Assembly: GCA_030710605.1 (NCBI GenBank) | Contig: CP092870.1 | Coordinates: 20,002,684-20,066,683 of the forward strand | Length of the DNA stretch: 64,000 nucleotides | Reading direction: 5' to 3' | Source: Cordylochernes scorpioides | Lineage: Eukaryota; Arthropoda; Arachnida; Pseudoscorpiones; Chernetidae | Shown here: positions 12,182 through 28,061 of the stretch, one piece after another | How positions within the stretch are numbered: the stretch's first letter is position 1 | Layout: every line of letters begins with the position of its first letter | The notes under the pieces: model-generated | Database searches by the model: none | Seen by the model: only the letters and a program-made list of their open reading frames with translations | What the model was told of the DNA's origin: nothing | Position numbers and translations under genes: made by a program

Positions 12182-13839
12182 TCATTTTGCTACTCTGTAA
12201 ACTTCCCTCATTGTTCATCGTTTTAATTATTCATAGTTTGTTCTTGCCATTAATAAATTGCTCTGTCATCCTGAAGTTTGTCCTCCCTAATTTTCAACGT
12301 GGCACTATATTACACCTTCACCTAATGACCTTATAAGTATGTTTCCACATTATATTTGCGATACCAAATCTAAAAATAAAAATATGGTAAGAATTGGTTT
12401 AACAGAGGTGGAACTTTTCAGAGGTTAAACGCCAGTTAAACCTTCCATATCACTACTACAAAATATTAGATAATTTTAGTAAATTATTGGAAACATAGCT
12501 CATGATCAGACGCTTACAAAAATGTCTTCAATTTTATTTAAATTATTTTATTGTCATTATTTTATAAATTGTGTTTGTGTAGCTAATATATCCCATATTA
12601 TGAAAGGTTTGATAGGAAAATAGCATCAACCTCAAATTTTATTTTATAATTCATTGAAAGCAATAGTACATTTAATTGGGTTTGGTTCAATTCACAAAGG
12701 TTATTTCAAAATCTGATGTTGATTTGACAGTGGTTTATTCAAATAGTAATATATATTGACAGTTCTTCCACGCTTAAAATAAAACTCATAATAATGTAAA
12801 AGTTCTTTCCCAAGTCGTTTGAGACTTGCGTTGCGTGTACAGTTATAGAACTTCAAGTCGGCGTTAGGCTTGCGTTTAGATTTATCGAGTAAAGGTTGAG
12901 TCTTCAGTTCTGAGTGAAATGCTCCCCTGACTAGAGGGCTGACTCTTTTCTACACTAACAGCTTTTGTAGATGGTGAATCTAAAGGCATCCAGATAAGTC
13001 AGCATATTCTTCTGGAAAAATAAAACGTTCTTCATAAGATATATGTTCTATATCCATATACACCCTGGAGCTCTATGAAAACTTCAACATCTCCATCTGG
13101 AAAAATATATTACCAGTTTGAAAAATTGAAGCTATATTTGTTTCTTAAAGTTGTGATTGAATATTAAGTCTAGCAAACTTTTATATCTGGGTATATAAAG
13201 TGAACCATGCACCAGATTCACCCCTTTTTTATTTATATTTTTATTTTTTATATTAATAAATTATTAGAAAAGTGAAATTGAACTGGGATCAGGTGGAAAA
13301 ATTAAGAAAAAGGCATCTCTTGATTGTGTAACTAAAAATGGCGCAAGACATTAGCAACATTTAGTTGTACAGCTTTCTATGCTGAAAAGTCAACATTTGT
13401 AATTATGTCATATAAGAATTCAGTATTTCGCATGTAGCTATTTCAAGTGTTTATGGAAACTTAGAGTTGCATCACTTTGGTTTGTGATTATTATGACCCT
13501 AGCGGAGACAAATTCCTCTTTATTTTGACTTATGTTATGAAAGAGGTCTGTTTTGATATTCCATATTTGAACAATATATATTGGAATATCTATGGAATAT
13601 AATAATTTGTGAAGGCCTCTAAGTATAGATCCTTTTTTCGTAATATCAACACACAACAGAAAGTTGTCAAATTTATTGAAACACTTGTTCTCTAATTGAG
13701 TCTTCATGTATATGTCATGAACAAAGTGTGCACGCAAAATATGTCTGATATACATACTTTTTATTCACATGACGACATAACGTTATGTCTAAGTATAGCT
13801 ATGAAATCAGACATATTTCGATATTTATATTGATGGCAT
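12182..13839. other. Intergenic stretch, nothing assigned
   Basis: AT-rich, no RNA or protein gene recognised. The frame at 13438-13755 (minus) shows no known motif. Confidence 0.4.
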
Positions 13840-14145
13840 CTGTCCGGTAAGCGGAACACTGTGGATTCGATTCCCATCCCTGGACACTTTTATTTTTCCG
13901 TTTATCATTACTCTTCACATTTCATCCTTTCATACCTTATTTATTTATGCTTATGAGGTGATACAGCAGCGTATTTACAATTAGAGAGGAGACAAAATGA
14001 ATCTTTCATACCTCATCCCTAAGGTTAGAAATGGTCGTCATTTTCTCTGAAATAAATTTTGATTTTTTGTTTATAAAAAAACACATGCGGGATCATTTTC
14101 AAATGTCGTTTTAAAATCACAAGCCGCATTATATTATGTTGTATT
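13840..14145. repeat. Diverged relative of the 18.6 kb foldback element
   Basis: Shares the TTCGATTCCCATCCCTGG loop motif, the arm TTTATCATTACTCTTCAC and the CACAAGCCGCATTATA end with the copy in intron 2. It has one good arm, interrupted by about 70 bp near 13938-14005. Confidence 0.6.
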
Positions 14146-14550
14146 TATATTGATGTGGCGCAAATATTGATTTTTTCTGGATTGAGATGTAGTTCCAAAA
14201 AAACTAAATATTTTGTCTATGCTATTTGTAATGGCATTTTATATGAAAACAAGGAAAACATAATATATTATAAGAAAATATAGAAGAATTTTGGACAATA
14301 CTTATTTATTCAAATATTGTATAAAATTTGAGATAATTTTGAAAGCTCTGGTGATGCAATTTAGAACATTCTTTTAAATTTAACATGTGTGGAGCTAAAT
14401 ATATAATTCGAGATAGGTTTAACTTTAAATAAAATTTATCATTTGACGATGTAGCATGTGATTGTTGAGTCTAATTTCTTCTTTCAGTTTGAAAGCATAT
14501 TTTAATTCTATCAGTTGTTTAGTATCTATTTTTCAAATAAACATATATAT

Positions 14551-14994
14551 TGTAACGTGGATAACAAGGCCAAGATACCAGAGTAAAGTTGGGAAAAGAG
14601 GGGTGGACTCTAGCGGCCCCCGCTGCCATGTGGCAGGCGCTAAAACAGCATTTCTGTGTGGGTTAGGACAGAGTCTGGTTACATCTACGGCAAGGAGAAG
14701 ACGTGGCGACTTGCCTCCGGGCGTGTGGATGATCCTGCAAGGAGAGCCTGACATCGGAGCGTTTATAAGACGGTGTAGTCCAAGCTGAACGTGTATTGTG
14801 TGGAGCGAAACACTTCACAAGAGTGACATCAACGGCGCCAAGGATTCTTCAGCTGGGGAGGTTGAAGGCAAGTCCCAATGATTAGAGCCATAATAAAGCG
14901 CTAACTTCAGCTGCATCCTTTCAAACTCACATGGGTATCTTTGTGGTATACTAAGTAGTCAAAGTACACGAATAGCGTCTGGGTACGACCTAAC
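14551..14994 (+). mobile_element. Candidate solo LTR
   Basis: A 444-bp GC-richer block starting TGTAACGTGG, with TATAT on both sides (14546-14550 and 14995-14999), an internal TTATAAGA near 14763 and AATAAAG near 14893, in the promoter-then-poly(A) order of an LTR. It ends in CTAAC rather than CA, and a TATAT duplication is weak evidence in AT-rich DNA. The open frames inside are not genes. Confidence 0.5.
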
Positions 14995-15417
14995 TATATT
15001 TATGAATCGAAAATTATTAAATTGGGAATATGTGTGCATAGATATGCTCGAATATATTGACATAGTCAAATATTTAATTGTCTTCAAGAACAGAATTTCA
15101 TTTACACGTGGGATCAACAGGTTGTCAGACAAACATGTCGCATAAATTGAGTTTGATGATGAATGTGCTCCGTGATATTGATTTAAGGATGTTTTTTAAA
15201 TGTATATTGATAAACCCTTTTATGTATGAGATAAAGTTTATTAAAAAGCCATAATATTTATGCATCAGCCACAAAAAAAGACTCCCTTAGCTATAGATGT
15301 AATTCACTTCTATACTTTGATAATTTATTTTCAAAATCATTTGAAAAGCGAATCGATTTTGGCTTAATTATATTAATATCACACTATTTTACTTGATAAA
15401 ACGTGGGGATAAATTTC

Positions 15418-15584
15418 TGATAAAGTTTATCACATCCACTCTCTTTCAATCCTAATCAGAAGATTATAACGTCTGGTGTTGTTCCTCTTTTGACACAAGT
15501 CACGGGACCAGATAAACCCTGATGAGACAACCAATGATAAGACCAACACAATGACTGAAGGAGATAGAGATGAGAGTATATAGG
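15418..15584 (+). promoter_or_regulatory. Promoter of cathepsin L gene A: GATA motif cluster plus TATA box
   Basis: TATATAGG at 15577-15584 is preceded by GATA-type motifs: TGATAA 15418-15423, its inverted partner TTATCA 15427-15432, AGATAA 15510-15515 and TGATAA 15535-15540, with one more at 15394-15399. All four named sites are conserved in gene B's promoter. GATA factors drive gut-enriched genes in insects and nematodes, so midgut or digestive-gland expression is a reasonable inference. Confidence 0.7.
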
Positions 15585-15606
15585 ATAGACTAGATCAGTT
15601 GTAGCC

Positions 15607-15628
15607 ATTCTCCCTCTCAGTTCGACAC
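15607..15628 (+). other. Non-coding exon 1 (5' UTR) of cathepsin L gene A
   Basis: Inferred very short first exon. A TATATAGG box at 15577 predicts initiation about 30 bp downstream, where an initiator-like CCATTCT has its A at 15607. A strong donor GTAAGT lies at 15629-15634. Splicing to the acceptor AG at 17494-17495 would place ACAC next to C-ATG, making an ACACCATGA start context across the junction. The second gene has the same layout at 60249-60270. Alternative start sites are the TCAGTT motifs at 15595 and 15617. The acceptor lacks a good pyrimidine tract, so the exact splice site is uncertain. Confidence 0.6.
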
Positions 15629-15634
15629 GTAAGT

Positions 15635-17495
15635 ACTTGTTACCTCTACGTATGTGTTCTGTTACACAGAGACCGTAATAACAAGAAATATGAAACTCTC
15701 AAGAAGCATCTTGCTTGTCAATTCACTTCTGAATCTAAGCCTCTCCTTTGGTTAAACATTATTCTCTGCCTTTTATTCTTTCCGATCTTTTCATTTTATT
15801 CTACAGATATGATAATGCTTTTTTCTCATTTTCTTGAGATTGATGTTGCATTTAGGATATTCATGGTCCAATCATTCCGCTATGGCTATACATTTTGAAA
15901 AAGTTGACTTATATATATATTTAAATTTCAGGTTTGAAAATATCTACCGCTCTTCTTTAGACGGAAGCTGTTGAACTTTACTTTTTATAACTCAGCCACT
16001 TTATTTACCTAATAATAATATTCGCTCTACTAAACATACGTCATTCCCATTCAAACCTCGCTAGAGCGAACAGGAGATACAGCAAACCTTCCCTCATATA
16101 GAATCTTAAATATTACCTATTATAACACCATGACTAAAATAAACCTTGACTTTATTGAACCAATAATTCAGCTCCATGCCTTTGGGTTCGCTATTTAGTA
16201 AAGTTTTAATCTTTTCTATTTCATTTAATCTTATTCATAAATAACATTTTATATATAGTTTACAAGAATACGTTGCGGAAACCCAATAAAAGTACAAATA
16301 AATAATAATTAAATATAAATTCCATGTGTTGTGAGCACCGAGAGTTTCTATTTAATTTAAATGAACATGTCAATCATACTCAATAGAACATTTATATTTT
16401 TCTGCATACAATTAAAAACTAAGATGAATTTAATATTATTCATTTTAATGGTAGGGAGAATGAGGTAAAATAAAGTCACCTTTTTAATATAAATATACCT
16501 GGAAATAGAACATAAGTGAGGTCCATCTTGCACAGGCTGACGAGGGTCGATATTTTGAAACGCGTCTGTAGTTAGCTTTTCTTGTTTATCAAGACCCGGT
16601 ATTTGAACAATATTTGGAAAAAATTGTCGAAGGAAAGTTTAAATTGATATCAAAATTCGTCCTCACAATTATAAGATCATTTTTTAACATATTTAAGATT
16701 ATTTGAAAACAAAATATATGAAATAATTCATAAGTACTAAAGAGATTACTCTAATTTTTCTTGTCCATATTTTATCTTTAAATTCAGTGCCATTCCTCTC
16801 CATTAATTTCTTTGTTAGATATCTGATATGGATGGAATGAACCAAACACTTATACGATTAAGTTTCACCCTACCACCCAACCACCCTATTTTAGTGTCAC
16901 TTTATTCTCCCTAGTATATTATGTGACGCTATTCCTTCTCCTAAATTCTCCATAATATATTTTTGGTTGTTTTTACTCTCTTTTTATTTATTTTAGTATA
17001 GATGTAAGTGACACACACACACACCTTTCCTATTTTATTTTCTCAGTAAATTCTATATATATATATATTATTGAATTTTTCTTTCCCAGTACATTTAATG
17101 GATACCCATCTATCTTTATTTTTCTAAGTGCATTTGGAAATAAAATTCTTCCTTTTTATATTTACCAGTATATTTGCTCCTTCCAATTTCACCATTTATT
17201 CTTCTTAGTTCCTCTGCTAATAATATTTTTACTTTTAATATATCAATTGTACATTGATGGTTCCATTATTATCCCTCTTATATCCACACTACCTTTGCTG
17301 CTGACATTCCGTCCTCCATTTTATGCTTCTCTGGGCATGTCTCCATTCTCTCATTTTTCCAGTACACGAGCTGATTACTTCATTTTCTCTATGAGCCTCT
17401 CTCTTACAATTTGCTCAACTATCATTATATACATCACAAGAGTTAGTACATCAATATATAATGATTCTATTTGAAATGTGGTCCAATGGTCGCAG
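15635..17495 (+). other. Intron 1 of cathepsin L gene A
   Basis: AT-rich and without coding potential of its own. It retains patchy homology to gene B's intron 1: the stretch after the donor (a shared TCAATTCACTTCTGAATC) and a CCTCGCTAGAGCGAAC-type repeat near 16057-16205, which corresponds to 60737-60913. That small repeat therefore predates the duplication. There is a short CA run near 17009 and TA runs near 17055. Confidence 0.6.
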
Positions 17496-17496
17496 C

Positions 17497-20804
<3,308 letters not shown>

Positions 20805-20805
<1 letters not shown>

Positions 20806-20810
20806 ATAAA
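20805..20810 (+). promoter_or_regulatory. Poly(A) signal overlapping the stop codon of gene A
   Basis: The stop TGA (20803-20805) shares its last base with a canonical AATAAA, giving TGAATAAA. If used, cleavage 10-30 bases later leaves a 3' UTR of only about 20-35 nt. No other AATAAA is as close downstream. Confidence 0.6.
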
Positions 20811-21273
20811 TATAATACAATTAATTTATTATAAATATATATTTTGTTTTCAATTATAATCTTCACGTCACTTATATAATATAGAAAATAGCATATCGAA
20901 TTTTAAAGGTCGTGACCAAAACCCATAAATGACTTTTTATATATATAGAGAGGAAAGCCAATTTTTTTAACAGCTATAAAAAGGGGCTTTTCAACATGAG
21001 ATATAATTATAATATAATTCAAATTGATAAGACTCCTACAAAATCTATATTTTGTGTATAAGAGAGGATATATATGTTATCTTTTAAGCATATACATTAA
21101 CACAATATTTTACAATATTTGAAAAAATAGGGCTGTAGGAGTCACTGTCTTTTTTTTTTAGCTTGAAATATTCCAATTGGCCTGTTAGCAGAATAATTAG
21201 AATATTTTGGAGGAATAAGAGGATTCATGATTGTATACTAGAGAATTCTTATTTTCACAACTACTGTTATATA

Positions 21274-21690
21274 CAGGGTGATCCAAAAGTCCCGCACAAC
21301 TTTAAAAATTAATAACTCCGCGAATATTTGCGCTAGAGCAATGCGGTAAACACCATTGTGTTCAGGATGCAATGGGATTTTTTATGGCAAATAATAAAAA
21401 ATTCGAAATTGATTTTAGTTACAACTTTATTCGCTAGATGGCGCTCTACCAGAATCAGAGATTCAGCGGCCAAATTGTTTGATAACTTGAAAAATATAAC
21501 TGAACGACACGTATTTTTCCTTTTTGAATACCAGGAAAGAACCCTAATAATATCAAATGATAAATTAATAAAACACCATTTCGCCAAAAGTTAGAAGAAT
21601 TGGTTGACGATTTTTAAATACAATCTGAGATATGTAAAATAGGTATATGCAAATTAAAACATGTAGCAAAAAATATTTATATTTTAGATG
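21274..21690. repeat. Left terminal inverted repeat (417 bp)
   Basis: Reverse complement matches 28062-28478. Its outer tip CAGGGTGATCCAAAAGTCCC lies next to TA. Confidence 0.85.
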
Positions 21691-22727
21691 GAGTTTTTTG
21701 AAATAGATTGAATGTTTGAAAATAACTACTGATATCAATACACGATTTTTGAAATGTTAATATTGTTACAACATGATTAATGGCGTATTTATTATATTAT
21801 TTTTAATATATTTGAAATTTAAATTATATATTTATTTATTTTTATATAAAATATTCTATGATATTTATTTAAAACAGATTATTTAGATTATCATCATTTG
21901 TATTTAGGTACACGTGTGACTTCACTGCTCTCTTTGATATGAGAAAATAAATAGATCATTCTGGAGGCTACTTAAAGTAGACTTATCTCATTATTCCCTT
22001 ATATAAATTTGTAGGATGGTTGAAACACGCTCTGGTAAGATGCAAGACCCAGCACAGGAGAGAATCAAGGCTGAAGAGTCTGCCAAGCCGCAACCTGGCG
22101 CAACAATATAGTACCAAAAATTATGATAGCACTACTAATAGGATTTCGTGCTATAAGGAATGTATAGTTTCTTGACTAATTGGCCACACTTGACTATTTA
22201 ACTGGATATTTGTCATGATCCAAAAATGAAATATAGAGGGGAGTGACAAAATATATTTGTCGTACTTTATTCCAAATATCCTATGGGTTTGTCAAATGTT
22301 ATCATTGTTTATTATACTGTACATAATTTTGAAAATGTATCCCCTCAAAAAAAAATCATTTTTAAATCGACTTTTGCGTTGAAAAACGAGGTAGTAAAAT
22401 CATTTTGTATTATTTTTTGCGCAAAATTTCTAAAATTGGGGGGGGGGGATACAGAGAATATTCCTTATGCTATTTCTTCTAATGAGCGAAGAGCGATAAA
22501 CTAAACATAAGGGATAAAATTGTGTATACCAGTGTTATTCGAGAAGTTATAACACTTTGTTGGCCTGCACGACATAATATAAGATGTGGGCAAATGACAA
22601 ACAAAAAATTACTGTTCACAGAAGAAAATGAGTCAAGATGTGAGGACAGAATTTATTATTCCATAACCCAAAACAAAGAGCTGCAAAATATAACACATGA
22701 GGTAACTGCCTTCTCTGTTGTATTAGG

Positions 22728-23832
22728 TCACAATCCTTGCTCAATGTGGCGCCCTTCATTCTCAAACACCGCCTGCAGACGATAGATGACAGAATGGTCA
22801 CAATTAAATAGTTGAAATTTAAAAAACGTGCCATCTGATAGAAGCCTTCAACATGGCCAATGTGGTAGGCCGGCATCGATAAAAACGCGACTTAATGTAC
22901 CCCCATAACCGAAATTGTAAGGCGTCAAGTCTAGTGATATTGGAGGCCACTGGTATATAGAGTGGCGACCTATCAACGAATTTCACCGAACGTATCCTTC
23001 AGCAATTGTTTGGCACCGCGGGAGATATGAGGAGGTCCTCCAACTTGCATGAATGTTATTTCGCTTAGTGCTTGTCTGCCCTGCAATATGGGAATACCCT
23101 TTTCTCTCAAAAGTTGAACATAACGTTCACCAAGTTAGAAAAACGGTTTTTAAAATTCTTCCATTGATTTTTTTCAAAGAAAAATGGCCCAATAATAAAA
23201 GAAGAAGTGAACCCACACAAAACTGTAACTCTGTGCTGATGAAGTGGTATTTCTGTAAAAATCCTAGGGTGTTCTGTTGCCAAAATGTGGCAGATTTGAA
23301 TGTTAAATTCCTCCTTTAGATAAAAGTGAGCATCATCTGTTCTTAGAACATTTGACAGCCAGTTTTCATCAATATCAATTTGCCGGAAAACCCATGCAGC
23401 GAATTCTTGACGCTTCTCAAAATCGCACACTTTTTACTCGTGAAAACTTTGAATTTTGTTAGGGTATTTTTTATAGAAAAATCCTAAATGTGTGTTCTCT
23501 CCAAACTGTTCCATACGAAATCCCTGTTTGTCGAGAAACTTGTCTAGCACTTACTTCTCCATACGTGGATAACGTTTCAATAGCTTCAGCATTCTGAAAA
23601 ACCGTAACAGCCACTGACTTGCATGTCGATGGTCTTCCACTCCGAGGTTTTGCTTCCAGAGATCCAGTTTCCTAAAACTTTTTATCAATCGCTTTAGAGA
23701 ATAGCAACTCATGGGTCCTTTACCGCTTCGAATATCTTTAAAGGAACGAAACGCTCGTAAAGCTTCAGTGGCAGATTCTGAATCACAATTAAAAAAATTC
23801 ACCAAGAGTGCTTTATCCTGTAGTGACGGCAT
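22728..23832 (-). pseudogene. Transposase pseudogene (DUF4817-type HTH plus DDE)
   Basis: Starts at the ATG (complement of 23830-23832) MPSLQDKALLVNFF..SESATEALRAFR, an N-terminal helix-turn-helix of the kind found in many arthropod transposases. A catalytic part follows with VLRTDDAHFYL (first Asp), TEIPLHQHRVTVLCGF and FIIGPFFFE (23107-23430). It ends ..HSVIYRLQAVFENEGRHI with TGA at 22728-22730. At the second catalytic motif the frame reads TFMQVGGPPHI where relatives have QDGAPPHI: the Asp is Val. Multiple frameshifts. The LINE sits one codon-length upstream of its start. Confidence 0.8.
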
Positions 23833-24170
23833 TCCAGGGGGAAGGGGAGAAGTCCGACCACACCTCCTTGCGGTCTCCCCTGGACCCTTGGAATATTTGA
23901 CCAAATTCTGGTTCGTTTCCAAGATGACTAACGTTGCAACGGCACCCATTTTCAAATGAAGAGCAAAACTGATATCTCCAGTAATGCTACCGCGTCCGGG
24001 GTAACCGCCGCGTCAGGAGCTGTAGCTCGAGCTCATGATGAGAAATCTACTACGAGGACACAATTCAATCTACTACAACTCAATATAAATGGTACCCAGA
24101 GGAAAATAAAGAGCTGACTTGTGTTCTCTGTGACAACAATGTACATATTTCTTGTCCTCAGGAGACAAAA

Positions 24171-24809
24171 TTGAATCAGAATCTGAGATTCAATATCAAA
24201 TATTATACAACACTAAGAAAGGACAGACCGGGAAAATTCGGAGGAGGACTTGCCGTTTTGATTAAAACCTTAGAAATCAAATTTAAGGTAATCGCATATA
24301 ATCAGAGTAAGCATAGAGAAATCACCACAGAAGCTCAGTCAATAGAAATCTATCTTACAGATAAAACAATTCCAATCATAAATGTTTATCACCACGATAA
24401 TACTAACATCAATACAGGCCTGACAGAGACATTATGTGAAGCGTCTTCGGATATCGCAATCATACTTGGCGATTTTAACGCCGAAAGACCAACTTGGGGA
24501 TCACCTGTCCAGGATAACAAAGGTCAGCAGGTAGAGGACGTGCTAACCGACCTCGACCTTACACCGTTAAATAACGAAAAGAACACCTATCTATCCAAGT
24601 CCACAGGCACAGAATCCGCAATAGACATCACAGCGATAAATTACAACATCGCACCCACAACACAATGGAAAATTCTGAAAAGTGCAATCAGTGACCACAG
24701 ACCAATTTTAACAACCCTAAAATTCAAAATTGAGAATTTCCAACAGAATAAAAGAACACTGGAAAAAAATTCACAGAAAAGCTTGAAGAACTGTGCAACG
24801 AAGAATTAA
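24171..24809 (+). pseudogene. LINE apurinic-type endonuclease domain
   Basis: Exonuclease-endonuclease-phosphatase domain that nicks the target for reverse transcription. Visible motifs: KFGGGLAVLIK, LGDFNAERPTWGS near 24467-24505 (catalytic Asp/Asn), SAIDITAINY and the closing ISDHRPILTTL near 24685-24720 (Ser-Asp-His). Start codon is not clear: the frame is open from 24171, and the preceding frame has a stop in VTTMYIFLVLR-type sequence. ORF2 continues in broken frames. Confidence 0.85.
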
Positions 24810-26480
24810 ATCACAGAACGATTGACAAAAAATTTAAAAAATTCTCTTCGAACATATCCAAAGCTGCAAAAGTATCGACACCTAGAGGTAGACGTAAAGA
24901 CCTGTGAATACTTTACTGAAAGGACCACAATATCGAGGCAATGATTTCAGAGAGACAATATCAATGAACCTTTTAAAACAAATAAAACAGAAGAAATCAT
25001 AAAGGAACTCATTGAAATTAGTCACAAAATAGAACAAGAAATTTGGATATTCAAACAAGAGAGAGAGAGAAAAAATGGGCAGAATTCTGCGAAAAAATGG
25101 ATCCAAAAAAGGAAAGCCATCACTGGAATATAATTAGTGTTATAAAACAATCAAAACCAACACTGATCCTCCAATACTCTAACCGATATGAATAGCGAGA
25201 ACAAACAAACAGATGGCTGAAATAATTGCTGAATATTTTTCAAGCACTTCCAGACTCAGCTATACAAATGAAGGCAGGACTCTAAAAAATAATATAAACA
25301 GGTTAGTTAAAAAATCAAGAAATTACCATCAACAAGATATTTACTCGAGAGACTTCACACTGAATGAGCTAAACTCATCAATAGAAAAGTTAAATCCAAG
25401 AGGTCACCAGGAGATAATCTAATTTTTGGTTAAATGATTAAACACTTTGGAGACAGAGCTAAAAATCAACTCCTACAAATCCTGAACATTTCATGGCAAA
25501 CTGGTAAACTACCAAAGAATTAGAAGATATCAATTATATTGCCAATACTGAAACCAAACAAAGATGCCAAGGAATACAAGAACTATCGGCCAATTGATCT
25601 CACCAGCATACTTTGTAAAATAACAGAATGAATTATCCACTCTAGGCTCATAGTCTGGCTCACAAACAATAATAAAATAAACTTCTACCAAACTGCCTAA
25701 AGATCCATACACTGTACAACTGATAAACTGTTCTACTTCTGTCAATCAATAATAGATTTCTAGGAAAAACCGCCAAAGAAGACAACGGCCGTATTCCTGG
25801 ATAAGACCTCAGCTTTTTATCGAGTGTAGAAATTATTTGAAAGGCTGTGTGCACAACATCGGAGTAAGAGGAAAAACCATAATCTGGATTACAGACTTCT
25901 TAAGGGGAAGAAGGATAAAGTTTCAGGTCAATGGAACATTTTCCAAGGACCGAAGAACATGGGCTGGTGTACCTCAGGGATCTGTGCTCAGTCCTCTACT
26001 CATCTCGCTATATATTAACTGTTGTTTATGTAAATAGAAGAATATTATTTGTATTATTTAAAGCCTCATTATGTAAAAAATATATGTGTATATAAATTGG
26101 ACATTTGTTGTTGGTCAAATGAAAAGAATAAGAGCTAAAAAAAGAGTCATGGTCAAGTTTGAGTTGTCGTACATCTAATTACGACACAACCTTAACAACA
26201 TCCATCCTCACTGAAGACACAAAAGTTGCCTGTTATGCAGATTATATAGCCATATGGCACACAAGTAGCAGTACAGAAATATCAGAAAAATACTGAACAC
26301 ATCAATGAGAGGACTGGAGAAGTGGGCAATGAAACTCAAAATGACAATAAACCCAATAAACACAAACCTATAGGTCTCCTTCACTGACAGGAAAAAAGGC
26401 ATGAATTCAACTCCAAAATAAGCATAAACAATCATATAATTGATAAAATTTGATCTGCAAATTACCTAGGTGTGATACTT
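24810..26480 (+). pseudogene. LINE reverse transcriptase, degraded
   Basis: Frames at 25213-25422 and 25837-26037, joined by stop-riddled sequence, give ILPKPNKDAKEYKNYRPIDL (near 25545-25600) and the strongly conserved GVPQGSVLSPLL (near 25960-26005). The chain is then cut by about 170 bp of unrelated sequence (roughly 26020-26192) and resumes TTSILTEDTKVACYADYIAI. The active site reads YADY at 26234-26245, where YADD/FADD is required, so the second catalytic Asp is lost. Clearly inactive. Confidence 0.8.
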
Positions 26481-26488
26481 GATGAGAA

Positions 26489-27892
26489 TTGCGATTTACA
26501 GAACACATAATTAGCACCTCAAATAGAGCTACCAGAAACCTAAACATTCTGAGAAGGCTATGTGGAACAAATTGGGGAGCAAAACCCAAAATTCTCAGAA
26601 CAACATATATCACCTTAATAAGGCCAATAATGGAATATGCAACACCTGTTTGGGCTCCCTCAAGTTCATCACTAAAAAGAAGACTAGACAGTGTTCAAGC
26701 AAAAGCGGCCAAATTAATCACTGGTTCTATTTCAAATACCAACAATTAGAAAATTCAGAGAGAATGTGGTCTAGACCTACTTGAAAGCAGAAGACAATTA
26801 GAAACAATAAAATTCACCAATAGCTTAAAAACTAAAGAAACTGAACACATATCCCATAGAACCTATTTAAACTGGACACAAAAAGAAAGGCTCAAAAGAT
26901 CTTCAACACTTTAGTACAACAACAATATTAGAAAGAGCATAAAAATAAACATAATGAATTTCAAATTCGAGAATAACCAATATTTACTACCCCATTGCCA
27001 TCAAATGTAATCATCAATCTTAACCTGAATGAACCCTGCAATAAAAAAAAGAGAACAAAAACATACTTAAAAAGAAAGGACTTGACACAATTGGTTTATG
27101 CGATCAGATAAATTATTTAACAGCATATACAGATGGATCATCAGACCTTACCATAAGTAATGGAGGGGCTGGAATTAACATAATACTGCAAGATGGAACA
27201 TACATCAAAATCAAAGAAGGAGCAAGAAAGTTTTCGTCAAACTTCACTTGTGAACTGACAGCTATCTAGAAAGCTCTTGATGTATGCCTCTACCAACCAT
27301 CCCTGCATCAAGCAGAAGGAATTATAATATACCGTACAACGACTTCATATCCGATCTAGAAGCAATTCAGAAGGGCAATACTATAATCACACAGAAAATA
27401 CACTCGTTACTTACTCAACTGATATCATTGGAGAATAACTGCATTCTACAATGGTTTCCTGCCAGTGTTTGGATCGGGGGTAATGAAATGACAGTTGAAT
27501 TTGCAAAAGAAGCCAGAAAGTTGAGCCGAAGGAAAGAACAAATGTCATTATTTGACGCTAATGCTTTTGCAAAATACAAGATAATTAAACAAAAATAAGA
27601 AAAGATCAAAATGTGAAATAAACTCCGAGAGAAAAATGACAAAACTATAAAAAGTTTAGAACAAAACATTATAAAGGATGACAATACATCCAGATGGCAC
27701 AAGAACCTATAGAACATGCAACAACTGTCCTGGTGTGGAACCAACACCTATCCACATATTATCATGCCCGCAGCCTTGCAGAAAATTGACATAGACCCAG
27801 AGCAGCTGCTTTACACACCCAAGATAGTGGACAATGCTGCTGCTGCAGTGATAGAGAGATGCATGGATAATCTGAGGCTCTTTATTGGACAC
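26489..27892 (+). pseudogene. LINE ORF2 C-terminal part with RNase H
   Basis: 26489-26749 carries the post-RT region (LNILRRLCGTNWGAKPKILR, YATPVWAPSSS). From about 27110 the RNase H domain shows AYTDGSSDL and CELTAI. 27284-27598 holds a later RNase H part with VWIGGNE. The end (27716-27922 frame) has AAAAVIERCMDNLRLF. Frames are broken by stops and small indels throughout. Confidence 0.75.
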
Positions 27893-28061
27893 GACAAAAA
27901 CAACAACGGCATTCCAGAGTAAAATAAATCATCAGAGATAGATAAATATTTTTCAAATGAATTAAAATAAATATAATCGATACTGAGAGAAAGTTGAATT
28001 TAAAAAAATAGAAAATTATTATTTTCGAAATTTAAAATGCTGAGAGGATTCCAGCAAACCG

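Larger units (their letters stand above)
23838..27905 (+). mobile_element. I-like LINE (non-LTR retrotransposon) inserted in the DNA transposon
   Basis: Bounded by a perfect 12-bp target duplication ACGGCATTCCAG (23826-23837 and 27906-27917). About 4.07 kb with endonuclease, reverse transcriptase and RNase H remnants in order on the plus strand and a 3' end ACAAAAACAACA. RNase H presence and the CAA-type tail suggest the I group rather than Jockey. The 5' end begins with a GC-rich GGGGGAAGGGGAGAAG stretch. Confidence 0.85.
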
